This document shows, piece by piece, positions 37,043-50,859 of a DNA stretch of 64,000 bases. The stretch is from Ophioderma brevispina (taxonomy: Eukaryota > Echinodermata > Ophiuroidea > Amphilepidida > Ophiodermatidae): the NCBI GenBank assembly GCA_023653785.1, contig JAMKCH010007188.1, positions 1 through 64,000 of the forward strand, written 5' to 3'. Positions within the stretch are counted from its first letter, which is position 1. Each line of letters opens with the position of its first letter. A program made the translations under genes and the position numbers. Below the pieces are notes generated by a model. It saw nothing but the letters and a program-made list of their open reading frames with translations, was not told the origin of the DNA and made no database searches.

Positions 37043-39007
37043 GCAAATCACTCTGTTCGCAATACATGGTCACACAATGTACATTGTGCCAACTCTGGAA
37101 AGTGAAAATCAGTGGTAGTAAAGGAAAAAAATATCAGCACGAAAAACAATGTTTTAAAAAGGCATAGTTAGTCAATGTGAAAGAAATTGGTATTGTTGCA
37201 GTCCTTAGTGTGAATATTTGATTTTGTCACTGCATAATGATCGTTGGGTTGATACGGACAAAAAAAGACCCAGTCAAGTGGACAAAGGCACGGGAAAAAC
37301 GGTCGGGGGGCGACATATTTGCAAAAAAAGGTTTAAAACTCACAAAATCAAATGTGGGACCTCGAATATGGATTTCTGAGTGCTGGAAAGCATTTTAAAA
37401 TGTTGATGTTTTTTAATGTAAATGGCCCCATTGCTTGAAAAAAAATGCAAACACCCTGGGGTGTTTATTAGAGAATATACAGTAATTTGTTCTAAAGTAA
37501 TTTGTTGTATTGTAAAATGTTTGAATAAGTAACCACAATGAACAAAAACCACAATGTGTTGGGTGTTGTCTTAAATGCTCATACCTACCTTGTGTTATTC
37601 CATCAAGAAACTGCACCAGTGTGCTTTTAAAACAAATAAAACCAACCTATCCTAATTCGAAGTTGAGCAGACCACTTGTAAAGGTGGATGTCTTGCTCCG
37701 AACCCCTCAAATTATTCGCCCCCTCACCTTGAATGGAAAGATTAATTGCCAAATTTAACTCCTAAATAATTGAATGGAAATTTGAGTAATATGTCAACAA
37801 AGGGGTATAGGGATGCATATGAATGATAATAAAATAGGAAATATTGGCAACTTACAATTTAGAAAGTAAAGGGAAAGATAAATCATCATGTACTACATAA
37901 GAATACAGCTTTAATCTGTGTGGCCTGAAGTCTGCAACAATATCATCGTGTATACAGGGTGTATCTTTTGGGTCGTCCGATGCAATCGGAAAGACCTTAT
38001 GTCAGCATGATTTGTGTGTCTGTTTGTTTGCGTGGCTGTGTGTGTGGCAAACATTTAGTATACACCTTTGGTTGACTTTTTTCAACTGTAGCTTTTTAGT
38101 TTAGTTATGAGATAAGGGTATTATGTGGGGTAACAGATGGGGAGGTCAAATGTCATTTCGGGGTCACTTAGGGTCATTATATTGCTCTGTGCTTATTCTT
38201 TGACCTCATAATTGGAAGCTATTGGACAACCTATTTGGGACTGCTGTCCCTATTTCTTTAAATGTGAAACCCCAATAACTACAATCAGACTGTTGTTCCC
38301 CACCCACATGTCAAATATCAACCCCATATGTCAAAGCTAAATGAAACGCATGGCTGGACAGACAGACACACAGATACTGTCAGATAGATAGACAACTCAT
38401 GTTTTTTTTTTTTTTAGTAATATAAATTTTTGTCATGTAACAACCTGGATAATGGGTTGTTGTGTTTCAATATGAAAGTCTCAATATATTTGTATGAAAG
38501 TGGTACAGGTAACATGTTATGTGAGAAACAGGTGCATGAAAAGTTGTGATGTCACTTTTGGCTTCGGGTGCATGGGGTATGAGTATTAAAGGAAGAGGTA
38601 CAAAACAATAACTGTCAGTCTGTGGTTTCTATTAGTTCAGCTTTATTTCATTCATATAAGAATGAATTTTGCTGCAATGCCTTACACATATGTCGTAAAA
38701 TTGGAAATGTTTGTGCTACGTTTCATATTTATGCTTTTTGTGCTTCAAGCAGCTACTATAAAATAAATTTGCAAATTTAGTTCTTTTGTGTATAGATGGA
38801 GGACAGCTCAAAATTGTGAATGTAAACATTTACAATAAGCAAAATGCCGAAAATTAATCACCTAAATTTTCTACTTTTACAGAAAATCAGCACAAAATCC
38901 AAGTAGAAAAAACAATATGTTTCCTGGCAAATGAATGGAGCACTATCCATGCCCAACCTCAATATTTGAATACTTACCATGTGTAACCTGTTCTTTTTAT
39001 CTTTCAG
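37043..39007. other. intronic, simple-sequence patches only
   Basis: AT-rich intron. Around 38340-38400 there are GACA/GATA-like short repeats followed by a T-run. CAGGGTGTATC at 37956 resembles a mariner end but has no partner that I can find. Nothing else was recognised. Confidence 0.4.
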
Positions 39008-39063
39008 AGTTCATTGGATGAGGCCACTGACCCATGGGGAATCAAGGTGGAGAGAGTTGAAAT
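39008..39063 (+). CDS. STOM: stomatin exon, end of SPFH core
   Basis: A 56-nt exon between acceptor CTTTCAG and donor GTAAGT. It encodes SSLDEATDPWGIKVERVE plus two bases of the next Ile codon. The WGIKVERVEI motif is characteristic of stomatins. Phase 0 at the start fits the exon ending at 15688, and phase 2 at the end fits the exon at 55942. No frame damage is seen. The protein would be a monotopic membrane protein on the cytoplasmic face. Confidence 0.93.
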
Positions 39064-40005
39064 GTAAGTTGGAAGAGTCATAACTTTAGAATACCCTTTA
39101 CTTCATGCTTTGCATTCCATTAAAAGACCCACTCACTAACCATACTTGTCAAGGGGATTCCAGAATTACTCCTTGGTGTTTATGTTAACTCTTGGGCTCC
39201 AGAATTTTTTGTCCCAAATTTTACATGTTTGTTATGGAATTAATCCTGGGAAATCCAGGAAAAGTGATGTTCCCGCTATTGTCATCACTATTACCATCAC
39301 TAGTATCAATATCCATATCATTTACTGATTCCTTGCTATCAGAAGAGTTATCTAAGTCAAAGGCAGTATCATAATACCTGTTGTGTGGTTATGTCATCTT
39401 GTTGCTGTGCGTTTCTATGTGGAGGCTGCCATCTTCAAATGTCTCAAGAAAAGCAAGGCTGAAAATAACCCACCAAAATACGTAGTTTGTATGGAAAGCC
39501 ATTGGTAGTGACTCACATTAGGGTTAGAGGTCATCCAGAACAAAATAAGATGTAAATAAGGGACACACGTCATGGGGATTCCCCGCATTTGTTTACAGTG
39601 ATGCCAAGAAACCACTGTCAGCAGTTTTCCGTATATACTGTGTGTTACTTTTGAGCCGCTGTAGCCAAAGAATTAAAAACAATAGTTTGATCAACACCAG
39701 AGAGGCAAACATCCAGGTGTTGTTGGGGTGGTCGATTTTAAATTTGTGTCTGAAAGAAACTCCATTATTGTGTAGTGTATACAACATGTGAGCTTGTTGC
39801 ACTGCTATGCTCTGTTGCATCTGATCTACAGAGCCAGATTCCTGTCTTTGGTATATACCTAATAGGTATTCAATGTGTAGTGTTGTGGGACTGTGCAGTA
39901 CCTAATACATGGACAGCCATGGAAAGTGTAAATACAACCAGATCTGTAGCAAGAGGATGACTATCATCAGTTTAGTGTACTCTGAAATCATCTTTAATCA
40001 CTTAC

Positions 40006-40362
40006 AGGCACTATCAGTGATTTGGTAAATCAGAAAATAAAAAAATATTGAAAAATCAGAGTTTTGCATTTTTGTAACAAGCGTATGGATCCTAACATAC
40101 CCTGCAAGTGATAAGACTGAAAGCAACCTAATTAAGATACAATCAGATATTTTAGTAATTACTGTCCATATGGACACTTACTACAACACGTAATTGAATG
40201 GATATTCATATCTTTGAACACTGCTGCTTTCTTCCTTTTTTGTAAATTTAACATTTGGAAAAAATAACTTCTAAGCATTTTACAGACTTATCCTTCGCTT
40301 TGAAGTTATTCCTGCAAATTTCAAATATTGTGACTCCTTTGAGTGGATCACTGATAGTGCCT
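40006..40362. mobile_element. TTAA-type MITE, family D, copy 1
   Basis: A 357-bp element with ends AGGCACTATCAGTGAT and ATCACTGATAGTGCCT. The right flank is TTAA (40363-40366) and the left TTAC, a likely mutated TTAA. Copies 2 and 3 lie at 47070-47432 and 53165-53521. The shared interior includes TTACTGTCCATATGGACACT. Non-coding. Confidence 0.85.
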
Positions 40363-40422
40363 TTAAGTGCTGCCTATTAAAGATGGGTGACATGATCGAC
40401 AATCTCCCCCCCCCCCCACCAC

Positions 40423-40558
<136 letters not shown>

Positions 40559-41207
40559 CCCCACCACCACATTTTCCCACATCAAACTAGAGATTTTGAA
40601 TCAAAAGAATGTTCATATTTTCTCATTATCTCATTGAAATATAAGGCCCAAGAAATGGTTCCTTTTGATTTTTTAAACAAAAACGTTCCCAAATGTGGTC
40701 GTACACACTCCCTCACACACACTGTCCTAAGGGCTAATTTTGTACTCATTTTGTACTGCTAGCATCCAAAGAGCTGGACCAATTTAACTCTAAATTTGTA
40801 ATCAGATGTTTTGGGTCATAGGCTTTTACATGAGGTAGAAAACATAATTGGAAAAATCGGACCATGATCGGGTCGCCAACAATTACCTACCCAGTTGCTT
40901 TCTAATGTAGTAAGTACTTGCTGGTAGTTTGCACATGTACGCACACAGTACCTATCGTACATCGGGACCTCAGGTTGTTGGTACACTGTGGCACCAATTA
41001 TATCATTCCTTTTTCTTGGCTCTGTTTAGAAGGAATCTGTGTACTCTGCTGTGGAACAAACTGTAGAATGCAGGCATGACCTCCTACAGTTTACACACAT
41101 GGCATGCAGCAGTGACCTGTATTTGCTACTTGTATGGTTCTGCTATGAGCAAGTAAAGCCTCTAATTGGCAGCAATGTAAAAGGGAAATGCTACATTTTC
41201 ATGTGAG

Positions 41208-41441
41208 TGCAAGAAGGTCGTAAGTGCAATAGCTGCCATGTGATACATCTGTGTGCTGCCATATATTAGGATGACTTTTAATTTATCTTTTTTTGAGTCA
41301 GTGGTTCTTGAAATAGTTCTTTAGGCCACTATGTTTCCTGCAAGAACTATTTCGAGAGCCACTGGCTAAAGATTTGGCACAATAGTATGTTTGATGGGAT
41401 TTCTGACAAATGGCAGCTATTGCACTTATGACCTTCTTGTA
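41208..41441. mobile_element. foldback MITE family F, copy 1
   Basis: A 234-bp element whose ends TGCAAGAAGGTCGTAAGTGC and GCACTTATGACCTTCTTGTA form a ~32-bp inverted repeat reaching AGCTGCCAT. A second inverted pair inside (GTCAGTGGTTCTTGAAATAG against CTATTTCGAGAGCCACTGG) makes most of the element a hairpin. TTCATGTGA and TTCATATGA at the flanks may be an 8-9 bp target duplication with one change. A second copy lies at 58568. Confidence 0.75.
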
Positions 41442-44400
41442 TTCATATGATGTTATATCACAGGTTTTACTTCCCATTCACATTGCTGATTTAACTGCTG
41501 CCAGTGCACGGACATAATCGATGACCATGCAAGGCACAAATAGACTGGACTACTTGGAGAATAAAAGGATATTGTTTTTAAGACCAAAGCTGAGTTCTGT
41601 GACCTAATAACAGACAGGCAATTTGTTTTAAGTGGAACAACAATGCCAATACCAGACTACCGCTGTCCATGCCATATCTAGGCTTGTATTGAAACAAATT
41701 GTTTTGGTTAAAACTACATTCCCCTTAGATTTTCAACAGTTTTGAGCTTCACATGGTTAACCTGTTATTGATGGTAAATAATGAGTCAAACAGAATGTTT
41801 TTAGACGTCTAGCTGTGTTTGTTCACTTCATTCTTATTTCTGATGACTCCAACTTGGGAGAAGTGGGAGCAGCAAGGGTTCAGCTATGAATGTAGTCCAT
41901 GGAAATGATAATATTGGTGCTTGTACTTGTTTGTTTGTGTCTTTAGACTCTGCCCTGATTTCCTAAGTTTCCCACATCAGGGATAAGGGGCCAATAATAT
42001 GGGTATGAAGTTGAAAATGTGTATAAAATGATTTCTCAACATGCCTCTTTGTCACATAATCCACAACAGTGTATCCCCAAAATGTCACATGACAAGGTGT
42101 GCTAATGCTCCATCCTGACACTACTAAAGTCTTGGTACAGCATCATTCCGGATTCTTCCATACCAAGCATGTAACTCCAGGACAACAATATTTTTCGCGA
42201 TATATGCTGCTCCAGTAATGCTTTCAAACTTGGAATGGCCTAAAAAGCACTACTCGTACAAAATAGCAGGTATGTTCATAACCAATGAAGTGAGACCAGT
42301 GAAATTTTTATAGGCCTTACAAAATTAAGTGAGCTTTCCATATTTCAGAGATGTAACTTTTCCAGAAATTTCAGGATTTCTGGCCATTAATAAAAAAAAA
42401 TCCAGAAAATTTAAAAAAAAATCCTTCAATTTCTTAGATCAAAGTGTTAATGATAAAAGTAAAAGTAGAACTGCATCAAAAGCCAAGTTTTAAGTAAACA
42501 TTTATTCAGAGAGGGGATCTTATACCCTGAAATCTCGTAAGAAAGTATGTTCCCTGGAGCTTCACTAGATGCTACGCTAAAATGTGGCCTTGCCATCAGT
42601 TCAAATTGTGGATTTTCAGGAAATGCGACTATTCCTCTGTTACTTCTCTGATATTTGGACATCAAATTGAGAACAATTCATGGATTTTGGTAATTATTTA
42701 GTGGTCAGTGAAAGGAATACTTTGTGCTGTTTGTGTCAAATATTCATGCATACTTACACTTGTGCTGTGCCCTTATGTATTTCCCTTATAAATTTTCTTA
42801 GTGCTGCTAGGTGGGAACATGTGTGTATTTTTTAGTATGGTCCAAGGGATTCTGAATTAGTGTTAGTGATGGTATTTGACAAAATTTAGCCTGTTTACCT
42901 CAAGACACCAACATTTCATATGACCTCTCAAACTTTAATCTAATCTCATCTCAATTGAGGAATATTAATTGAATCGACTTACTGGACAAAATTGATCTTT
43001 TGGAACACTCCCCAGCAAGAAGCGGTCAGTAAATGAATATTAGCTACCACACATCCCACATTTTTTTCTTTTCCTGAAAAGAGACACCTTTTCCCCTTGA
43101 GGAATGACAATTTTTGGAAATCAAGTGCCCGATTGTTTTTTGTGCTTTGAACTGCTATTTTTTTCCTTCCATGATTCTCTTTCATAGACACGATTTCAAC
43201 TTAAGATCTAAGTGGCCCCTGGAGTTCCCAGGTCATTTTTCTGGTAGCCTTTAAAAAAAGCACTGATCTAAGACCACATGTGGGAAGTCTATCAGTGTTA
43301 ATTAGAACTGAAATGCCAATTCCTAATAAGGGTACATAGAGAGTAACAAAAATGTTGAAATGATCAATTTGAAGCTCATATTAGATGAGGAAAAGGGTTG
43401 TTTTTGTACTCCCTTTTTGTAGATTTTAGGTTTGGTTAGACTATCTATTTAAATGGCTGAAATCCATCTAAAAATTGTGCAATGGAGGGTAAAATGGGTT
43501 TATTTTGGAAAAATTGGGTATTTCATGACTAAAATGCTCTATATCCTGTCTTTAGAACACGCACTATTCAGTAGGCGGTGAACAAACTTTTAAGGGGATC
43601 TTACTTTTTAAGTGAAGGCTTTATCTAGGTCACTGTAACCACTGCTATTAAATATGATAACAAAAGGACCTGATATTAAGTTTACTCTTGCCTCACAGAC
43701 ATTGAAGTGGTAGATATGTGACACAACTCCACTGCAAATGAGACTAAAACCTATCGAGTTACAATATATACAGATGGTTTGATCATTATAAATCTAGGTC
43801 AACGATATTAAAAACTAAAATAGTACACATTAATGCATTAGAAACACAAATGTGATAGATAAAATGCTTCCATTTTTTTAATCATAAAAAATGCATCCAC
43901 ATCAACAGCTGGGAACCACCTGATCATTACCAGAAGCCAGTTTTTAAATATATCACAAAAGGCTGACATTTAAATTGAGGTTCATCCAAGCCAGTGTTCC
44001 TGTATCATAGATTCACCATCTTGAAACTTGAATGTGAGGTTTCCCCATGCATATAAGCAGCTGCACTGCTTATAGCTCCATCTTGTAATCTTGAGATTAG
44101 TTTAAAGAACTTCCCAAAATGAGAGACTTCACCAAATTTCTTTCAGTCCTTGTCCCCTCTCTTCGAACACCCTTACCCCTTCTTTTGGCCCCCTCATCCG
44201 TGATCCTCCAGCGCTGCCAGTGCTCCTTCATTAGAAGCGAATTAATGAGCATCGACTTAAAAGGAAACCCCCTGCAAGTGCAGTAATCTGTACCAATCAA
44301 TGCAATATTAGGTGGAATTAATTGCACTCTACCCCTGCTACTTTCACCTCCTCGCGTACACCTGTCTATCCCATCCGATTCCAGGCATGCATGCTTCAAC

Positions 44401-45074
44401 CCCAGGCGAAATTAATCACGACACATTGTCAGTCAAAATTATATAATCTTCGTCGGCATGTCATGTGAAGTGGAACTTTTGCGAGGAGTGATTGCCATTT
44501 ATGGCGTCGTGTTTTTAATGTTTTCGCCGTCATTTTTGCATCACTATTACTCCATCACCCTTTTAGTTTGCACGATTGTGCAATATTTTTTTTTCAAATG
44601 ACAGTGAGATCACTTTATACCAAAATGTTTGCAGGGTGTTATATGTCTTAACTTTAGTTTGATTTGTACAAAAAATATGCTGAATATGTGGAAATAAGTA
44701 TATGGATCTTAAGGGAGAAACTACATTATACCCTTCGAACCTATAATCTTTATCATGTGCTTTAAAACACACGAAACAGAGTAGGTGAAAGTCAAGGATG
44801 TTATATAAGCTGGATTGCTAGCCCTTTCTCGTGCAGTGTACTATGATATACTGACTTTTGTGCACATTAACAATTACAATATTGACGTTGTGTGTTTACT
44901 GTGGGTTTGTTGCTGAGTAATGCACATTTTTTACCTGTGGCCAAGAATATTGCCTAAGACCCGAAACTCGCACCCCAGGGGAGGGCGGCCAAGAAATCAC
45001 AATTTCAGACGTCGCCATTGGTTAAAAACACGAACAAGCGAAATCTGACGAAAAAATTCTGAATTTTTTTATGT

Positions 45075-45290
45075 GTTTTGTCCAAGGAACATTTTCTTAT
45101 CCCAACCATTGGAGATGAAGAATCACTCCACCGAAGGGTTATTCTTATTTTTTGTATTAGAACGACGATACAAGGTCGTATGTGGTTCATGGGAACACCC
45201 ATGGCCGACCCACATCAAAGCACCAAATTGGTTTGTGGTTTGCACACCGTTTTGCTGTAATTTCTTTTGGACCACTTTTGGTGATTTGCT
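45075..45290 (+). repeat. dispersed repeat X, copy 2
   Basis: Matches the reverse complement of 24430-24690 over the CATGGGAACACCCATG core and the following CCACATCAAAGCACC and TTTGTGGTTTGCA. The function and class of the repeat are unknown to me. Confidence 0.65.
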
Positions 45291-47069
45291 TTATATTGAA
45301 TGAGGCTTGGCTCCCACCCACGCACCTTCCTGCTTGCACCCCACCCCATTCTTGTTTTGCTAGTTCTCCCATGCACTGCCATGGGCACATTGCTGAATCG
45401 TCCTTATTGAGCGAAGAGTATAAGTGAAATATAACCCTGTGACTGCTTATTCCTGAAACAGACTCATAGGCTGATGACATTTCAATTTGCTCACTCATAT
45501 AGACCCTGACTATATAGGATTTCATAATCCCTAATTATGCCAGTAGTTCATGAGTAGTTTCCTAACTACACAGCCAGATTCCTACTTTGGTGTCGAATAT
45601 GTGAGAGGTACTCTGCAGTCACTCCTGCTGGTGTGACCACTCTCCCTTCAAATTTCATACTGAGGATCTACCAGGCCTGCACATGGCATTGAAGGTCCTT
45701 TGAAGTACTGTAGAGTCACCTCTGGCAGGTGACTACTGGTACACAGTATGGTACCAACTGGGTAACACAGTATACACCTCTGATGTCATCAAATTACAGA
45801 ATATCCACCAATACAGGCCCCCATATGGTTACCTATTGTCTTATGGTAATGACAGTATTGATGACACATTGAATAATTGCACACATTGGGGCATATGGTA
45901 GCTGTTCCGCGTATATCCCACAACATGGTACTATGTAATTGGCACTTCAATGTTCCTCCACATTGTCAACTTCAGATATTTGCCCCTTTCTAGCAGATAT
46001 GTCATGAAAGGTATAAAAATGTGACTCTGGGGTTTCTATGGTAATCACTCTACAATAGGGTATATTGCTTAAAGAAACGTGGTTTGAACTCTAACTCTCA
46101 ACAAGAATTGTGCTGCACCCAAATTATTGGTGTCATATAATAGTAATTTCATATAGATTAGCACACGCAATAATTTCTTACCTGTATTTGGCTACATATT
46201 CCTTGAAGAGAGAAAAAAGTGATTTGATTGCTATATATCAATATAAAGCATAGGCCTGAATTTTGATTTGCTCCTATAATGAAATGAAAAATTCCAACAA
46301 TTTTGTACCAATGGAGTATTTCTCAGCTTAATCCTTCAGGTGGGGATATTTTTTGTGGAAAAGCTTTACATCAAGGGCAAAAATCAGTACGTCCCGATAT
46401 TTTTTTAGTACACCTGATATGTGAAATCTCTTGTGCAGTCTTTAAAATGTACATTATGGACCTAAACGAAAGTAGAATTTTGAAGGATAACTAACAAATC
46501 CATGATTTTTCTAATCCCAGAAATTGAACTGTCGGTTTAGAAAAATTAAAGAAGGCAACCTGTGTTCCAATTTGCTTTTTACTCACACAAGATTGCAACT
46601 CTACTTTCATATCTTCACCTGTTGAGATCTAGTCCTGCATAATGCACTTAAATAGGTGCCCCGCAAAAATTTGTAACCCATTTACAAAAAAATGTGTAAT
46701 ATCTAAAATCAATGTACACATTAGTGGGAACTATTCTTAACGGAAGACTAGAGTCCTCAGAGCGATAATTGCCATTATGGGTGAAGATTCTCACCTCGCC
46801 GTGCAGTACTGTCCGCGGTAATATCCCAGTCTATAAAAAAGGCCGAGTTTAGAACATTGCACTAACACGGAGTACCGTGATCATGAGTCTGTAAGGTGGC
46901 CAGGTTGAAGGTACTTGGCCATTATTTTGGGTTGTGTCTGGTCTTGGAAATAAAAGTAAATTCGCAAGTTTTAACAAAATTTGCAAAACTTGATATTTTT
47001 ATATATTAAATTGGAAATTATAATAATTCTCATTGAATCATAAACCACATAAGATATATACGGGTGTAA

Positions 47070-47432
47070 AGGTAACTCTGAGTGTTTGCTAATCAGCCAG
47101 AACTTAAAAAAAAATCATCAAAAATCGATTTTTTGATTTTGTAAGTAACAATTATAGGTATCCCCGATACCCTGCAATTCTCTAGAAGACTCTAGAGCAA
47201 CTAAAAGGACAAACATATATTTTATCATTACTGTCCATGCGACACTTACTTCAATGTGTAGTGAATGGGGATTCATTTCTTTGAACACTGCTGTTTTCGT
47301 CCTTTTCTTCAATTTTCAGTTGGAAAATATACCGGATGAGAGTCCTCAGACTTAATCCTTCACTTTTAATCTATTTCTTGCAAATTTCAATATTTTTTTT
47401 ATCTTTCGGCGGGTGAGTCACTGATAGTGTCT
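47070..47432. mobile_element. TTAA-type MITE, family D, copy 2 (diverged)
   Basis: A 363-bp element, the most diverged of the three. The right end TCACTGATAGTGTCT is followed by TTAA (47433-47436). The left end AGGTAACTCTGAGTG follows GTAA. The interior retains TTACTGTCCATGCGACACTT and the TTTGAACACTGCTG phrase seen in copy 1. Confidence 0.7.
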
Positions 47433-47564
47433 TTAAAGAGTCCAAGTTTGATCTGTACAACGAGAAAATAAAAGATTTGAGAGAATGCATTAGAAGTATC
47501 ATTGACCAAAAACATTGTTTCATGTTTATTCCATAACTTGAGTCAATCTTGCATCTGACATTAA

Positions 47565-47923
47565 AGTGTCAGGAGGGGATTTTTTTAGGTCCGAATTTCG
47601 CTCAAATTTCACTTGAATGGTTGTAGACCACCTACCGATAACGTTTCGAAGGTTTTATTGGTACAAACAGGTGCAAAAGAAAACCGCAAACCTTGTTTGA
47701 ATTGCCTGCTATTGGGGGGTAATCGTCGCCATAGAAACCATGCTTTGACTTTGTCGTGCCGACAGAAAAGTACTAAATCAAATCATCATCTTATTCATAA
47801 GACGGCGTATTCGGCTTCTTCACTTCAGGTGGTGATCATACATTGGTAAGCCAATTCCAATATGTAAAAAAACGGGGTTCGAGAAAAATGGGGCGCTTCT
47901 TCCTGGAAATCCGTCATGTCTCT
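47565..47923. mobile_element. TTAA-flanked MITE, family E
   Basis: A 359-bp element between TTAA at 47561-47564 and 47924-47927, with imperfect inverted ends (AGTGTCAGGAGGGGATTT and AAATCCGTCATGTCTCT). It lies only 128 bp after a family D copy. The 78-codon frame inside is unrecognised and shows no transposase feature. Confidence 0.65.
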
Positions 47924-49410
47924 TTAATTCAACTATGCATTTGGATTCCTTAAAACAATATTCTCAAATATCGCACATACTTCTCATTTTAAACATTGGA
48001 ACACTGACAATATAATTCAATATATTCTAGTGGAACAAAATTGTTGTAGTTTGAATTAAGTTTTAGACAAACTTGCCACAGACATTGCCTGACATTCCCA
48101 TTTGTTTGGAAAGAGGAGTGGCTTTCTCCAGTAATTTAAAAGAACTCTAATCATATATGTGCACAATACTGGCTAATTCATTGTTGCTTTGAAAAGAAGA
48201 AGTCTGTGAGTGCATCACTTTTGTTTCCGATTTTTGATGGGCATATACTATAGGGTACACTTTCTTGAAAATATGAATGATTGTATAACAAGTAAACTGT
48301 GTCGCAAAAAACCTCACATTAGCATTCAACACTAATGGCAACAAGTATACAACATAAAATCAAAATCTGTAGAACGTTATGTCTAAGCAAATTCAGTAAC
48401 GGAACAACAGTTCGAAATTAAATTAAAACAAGCAAAATGTTATTCTGAACATGTCAAACCTCCTTCCTGAAGTAACTATAATTTTTGCAAAATACCCCCC
48501 CCCCCTGAAAAATTACCAACCTGTTGGGGGCAAGGGGCACCAAGGGCCATTCAGGCACATAAGGGACATTGCCAGGAAGAAGCACCCCAAATTTTTTTTT
48601 AGCTTTTGTTTTGCATATTTTAAATGCTTATATGTGTTAGATCACACCTTGAGAGAAGCGGATAGCAAATATACCGTCTTTTGACTTTTATAATCGATGA
48701 TGATGTAGTGATTTTTTGTCGTGCATGACAGAAAAGCAAGCTTTTTCTATAGGGACAATTTTTACTTGCTTTTTCTTGTTTGAAACCAATAAACCTTTCA
48801 AACATTCTTGTTAGTGTTCTATATCTACAACCGATCAAGTGCAAATTGAGAGATAATTTTGAATGCTAAAAAATCTCCTCCTTCACTTTAGGAAGATGCT
48901 CCTGTCACTTTAAGAAGGATTCTTGTTAGAGATTGCCATTAGTTATCTTACTAATGCAATCAGTCTAGCACCTGTACCCCAAAATGTCTTTTGTACCTGC
49001 ATTGTTACCAAACACGGATAAGTTGTTGTAATCGGGAAACAATGCGGTTCTGATTATAGGGAGTCCACAAAAGGTAGTGATATGCCACTTCGAATTACCC
49101 AGGTGCACACATGCACAGGTGCATTGACTTTTCTTCGGTGCATGGTAACGTTGTTATCCTGCATGCACAATGTGCTGTAATTTTTAAACCTTTTGTGAAT
49201 CCAAAATATTGTATTTTAGCTTAATTTATTTCATAGAAAGTCCATGCTGGAAATGATAAATTTGAGGCAACTGTCAAAGTCTAAACGTACCAGAGTTTGC
49301 TATGAAAAGGCTCGTGTAACACACAATGTTGACAAATACCTGTGATGTAATTTCACAAGGTGCATGTAAGTTTTTGAAGTAACATGCACCAGTGCAGTAA
49401 TTCTAATTAG

Positions 49411-49600
49411 AGACTAAAGGTATGATTTTGGAACCAGTACTCACTTCTTTAACGACGAATTGAAACCAAGGCGATACCATTTGTTTAAGTGGAAGAACGA
49501 GGCCAGAGGCCAAGTCTTCCACGCAAATAATGGTGTCGCCGTTTCAATTCGTCGTAAAGAGCGTATAATACCGGTTCCCAAATCATACCTTTATTCTCAT
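49411..49600. repeat. ~190-bp near-palindrome
   Basis: The left arm (AGGTATGATTTTGGAACCAG ... ACGACGAATTGAAACC ... GTGGAAGA) is inverted in the right arm (TCTTCCAC ... GGTTTCAATTCGTCGT-like ... GGTTCCCAAATCATACCT), about 85 bp per arm around a GAGGCC/AGAGGCC centre. The outer string AAGAATGAGAATAAAGGTAT (right arm, inverted) recurs at 15190-15212, so it belongs to a dispersed family. It could fold into a long hairpin as DNA or in the stomatin pre-mRNA. Confidence 0.75.
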
Positions 49601-50859
49601 TCTTAAACCACAATTAATCATTTAAGGTCATCTTTTAACCCAATTTCTCGATACTTTACGCTTAAATCAACAAGAAAGGACTGCCATCACCCAGTGACAG
49701 CTGTCGAACAACCCTCTGAACGCAAAGATCATACGCAACAAGACGCAAAGAGAAGGGAGAGAGAAAGTGGGAGGAACAGAATTGAAGTGAAGAAAAGAGC
49801 CAGAAAACGTTGGCCAGGCGCCTCGCGCAAAAGTCGCACACGCGGTAATGACACTAGCTCTTCAACCTAAAATAACGTCATCAATAACCAGTGCGTACTA
49901 CCTGGTCATTAATCGAATTTACCCGGCATCATCCATGAACTTGCTTCATTTTCACAGCTGTTTAAGATTGTAATTCGAAGCAAACTAAAGTGAATACGCA
50001 GGCTAATTAATCTTTGCTTCAAAATATTATAATCCATTTTTGTTTAAAATGAATGTCTTTCAATCAGAAAATGACACTATATTTTGATAACAAAGTAAAA
50101 CGTTTATAACATCTTCCATATGATTGCAGCCATTTTGATCGCGCACTATGAAAAAAGAAATCACATGGTAGGTCAGTCCAGTAGTGGCTGTCTTGAAGAA
50201 GTACCAATGAAGACACAATCAAAACTTTTCAGTTATATCCTAGTCCAGAATTTCGTCCCAGTTTTGTTTTAAGCGATCGATAGTATTGTTTTTTTTTTTC
50301 ATACTGGACACACTATATAATCGTATTTAATGGCCCAGTAATACTCCAGGAGTACCGCAGACATTCCACAGACACCTGTTTTTTTGTCTATTGTCTTCTC
50401 CGTCATACAAAGTCACAAATGGCCTAGCAACGCACCAATGCCAACATGGCGACCTCCATGGACAACATTTGTTCGTTAATTCTGGGCTAATAGGCAATCT
50501 ATTGCCTAAGTATTCTTCTTTCAGACCGCAATACACATCTTTAAAACATACTTAAATTAAAAAATATCCTGTTAGTACACTTTAATATTGATGACTATAG
50601 CATCATCATGTAATCTTGAGAATCAGTTTCATATTACAAACAAATTGTGTAAAAGGTAAAGATACTGTCATTTGTGTATTGCAGCTGATAGCTTGAAAAT
50701 TTGAACATGTTGGGAATGTTCACTCTGTACCTCAGAATTATGGGTCTTTTGGTGAGAATAAGTTAGACGTCTGTTGAATGCAGTGAAAGCTATAGTAGGG
50801 GCTTAGTCTACTGGTAGCTCCACACATTCAACTTTCCTACTCCATTTTTATTTTAGGTA

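Larger units (their letters stand above)
15689..39007 (+). other. STOM: stomatin intron, 23.3 kb
   Basis: Runs from donor GTTAAG to acceptor CTTTCAG. It contains no open frame of recognisable origin. Outside the elements listed separately it is AT-rich, with scattered G or C homopolymers (for example 22256-22271 and 25362-25380). Neither intronic strand shows a second gene that I can support. Confidence 0.65.
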
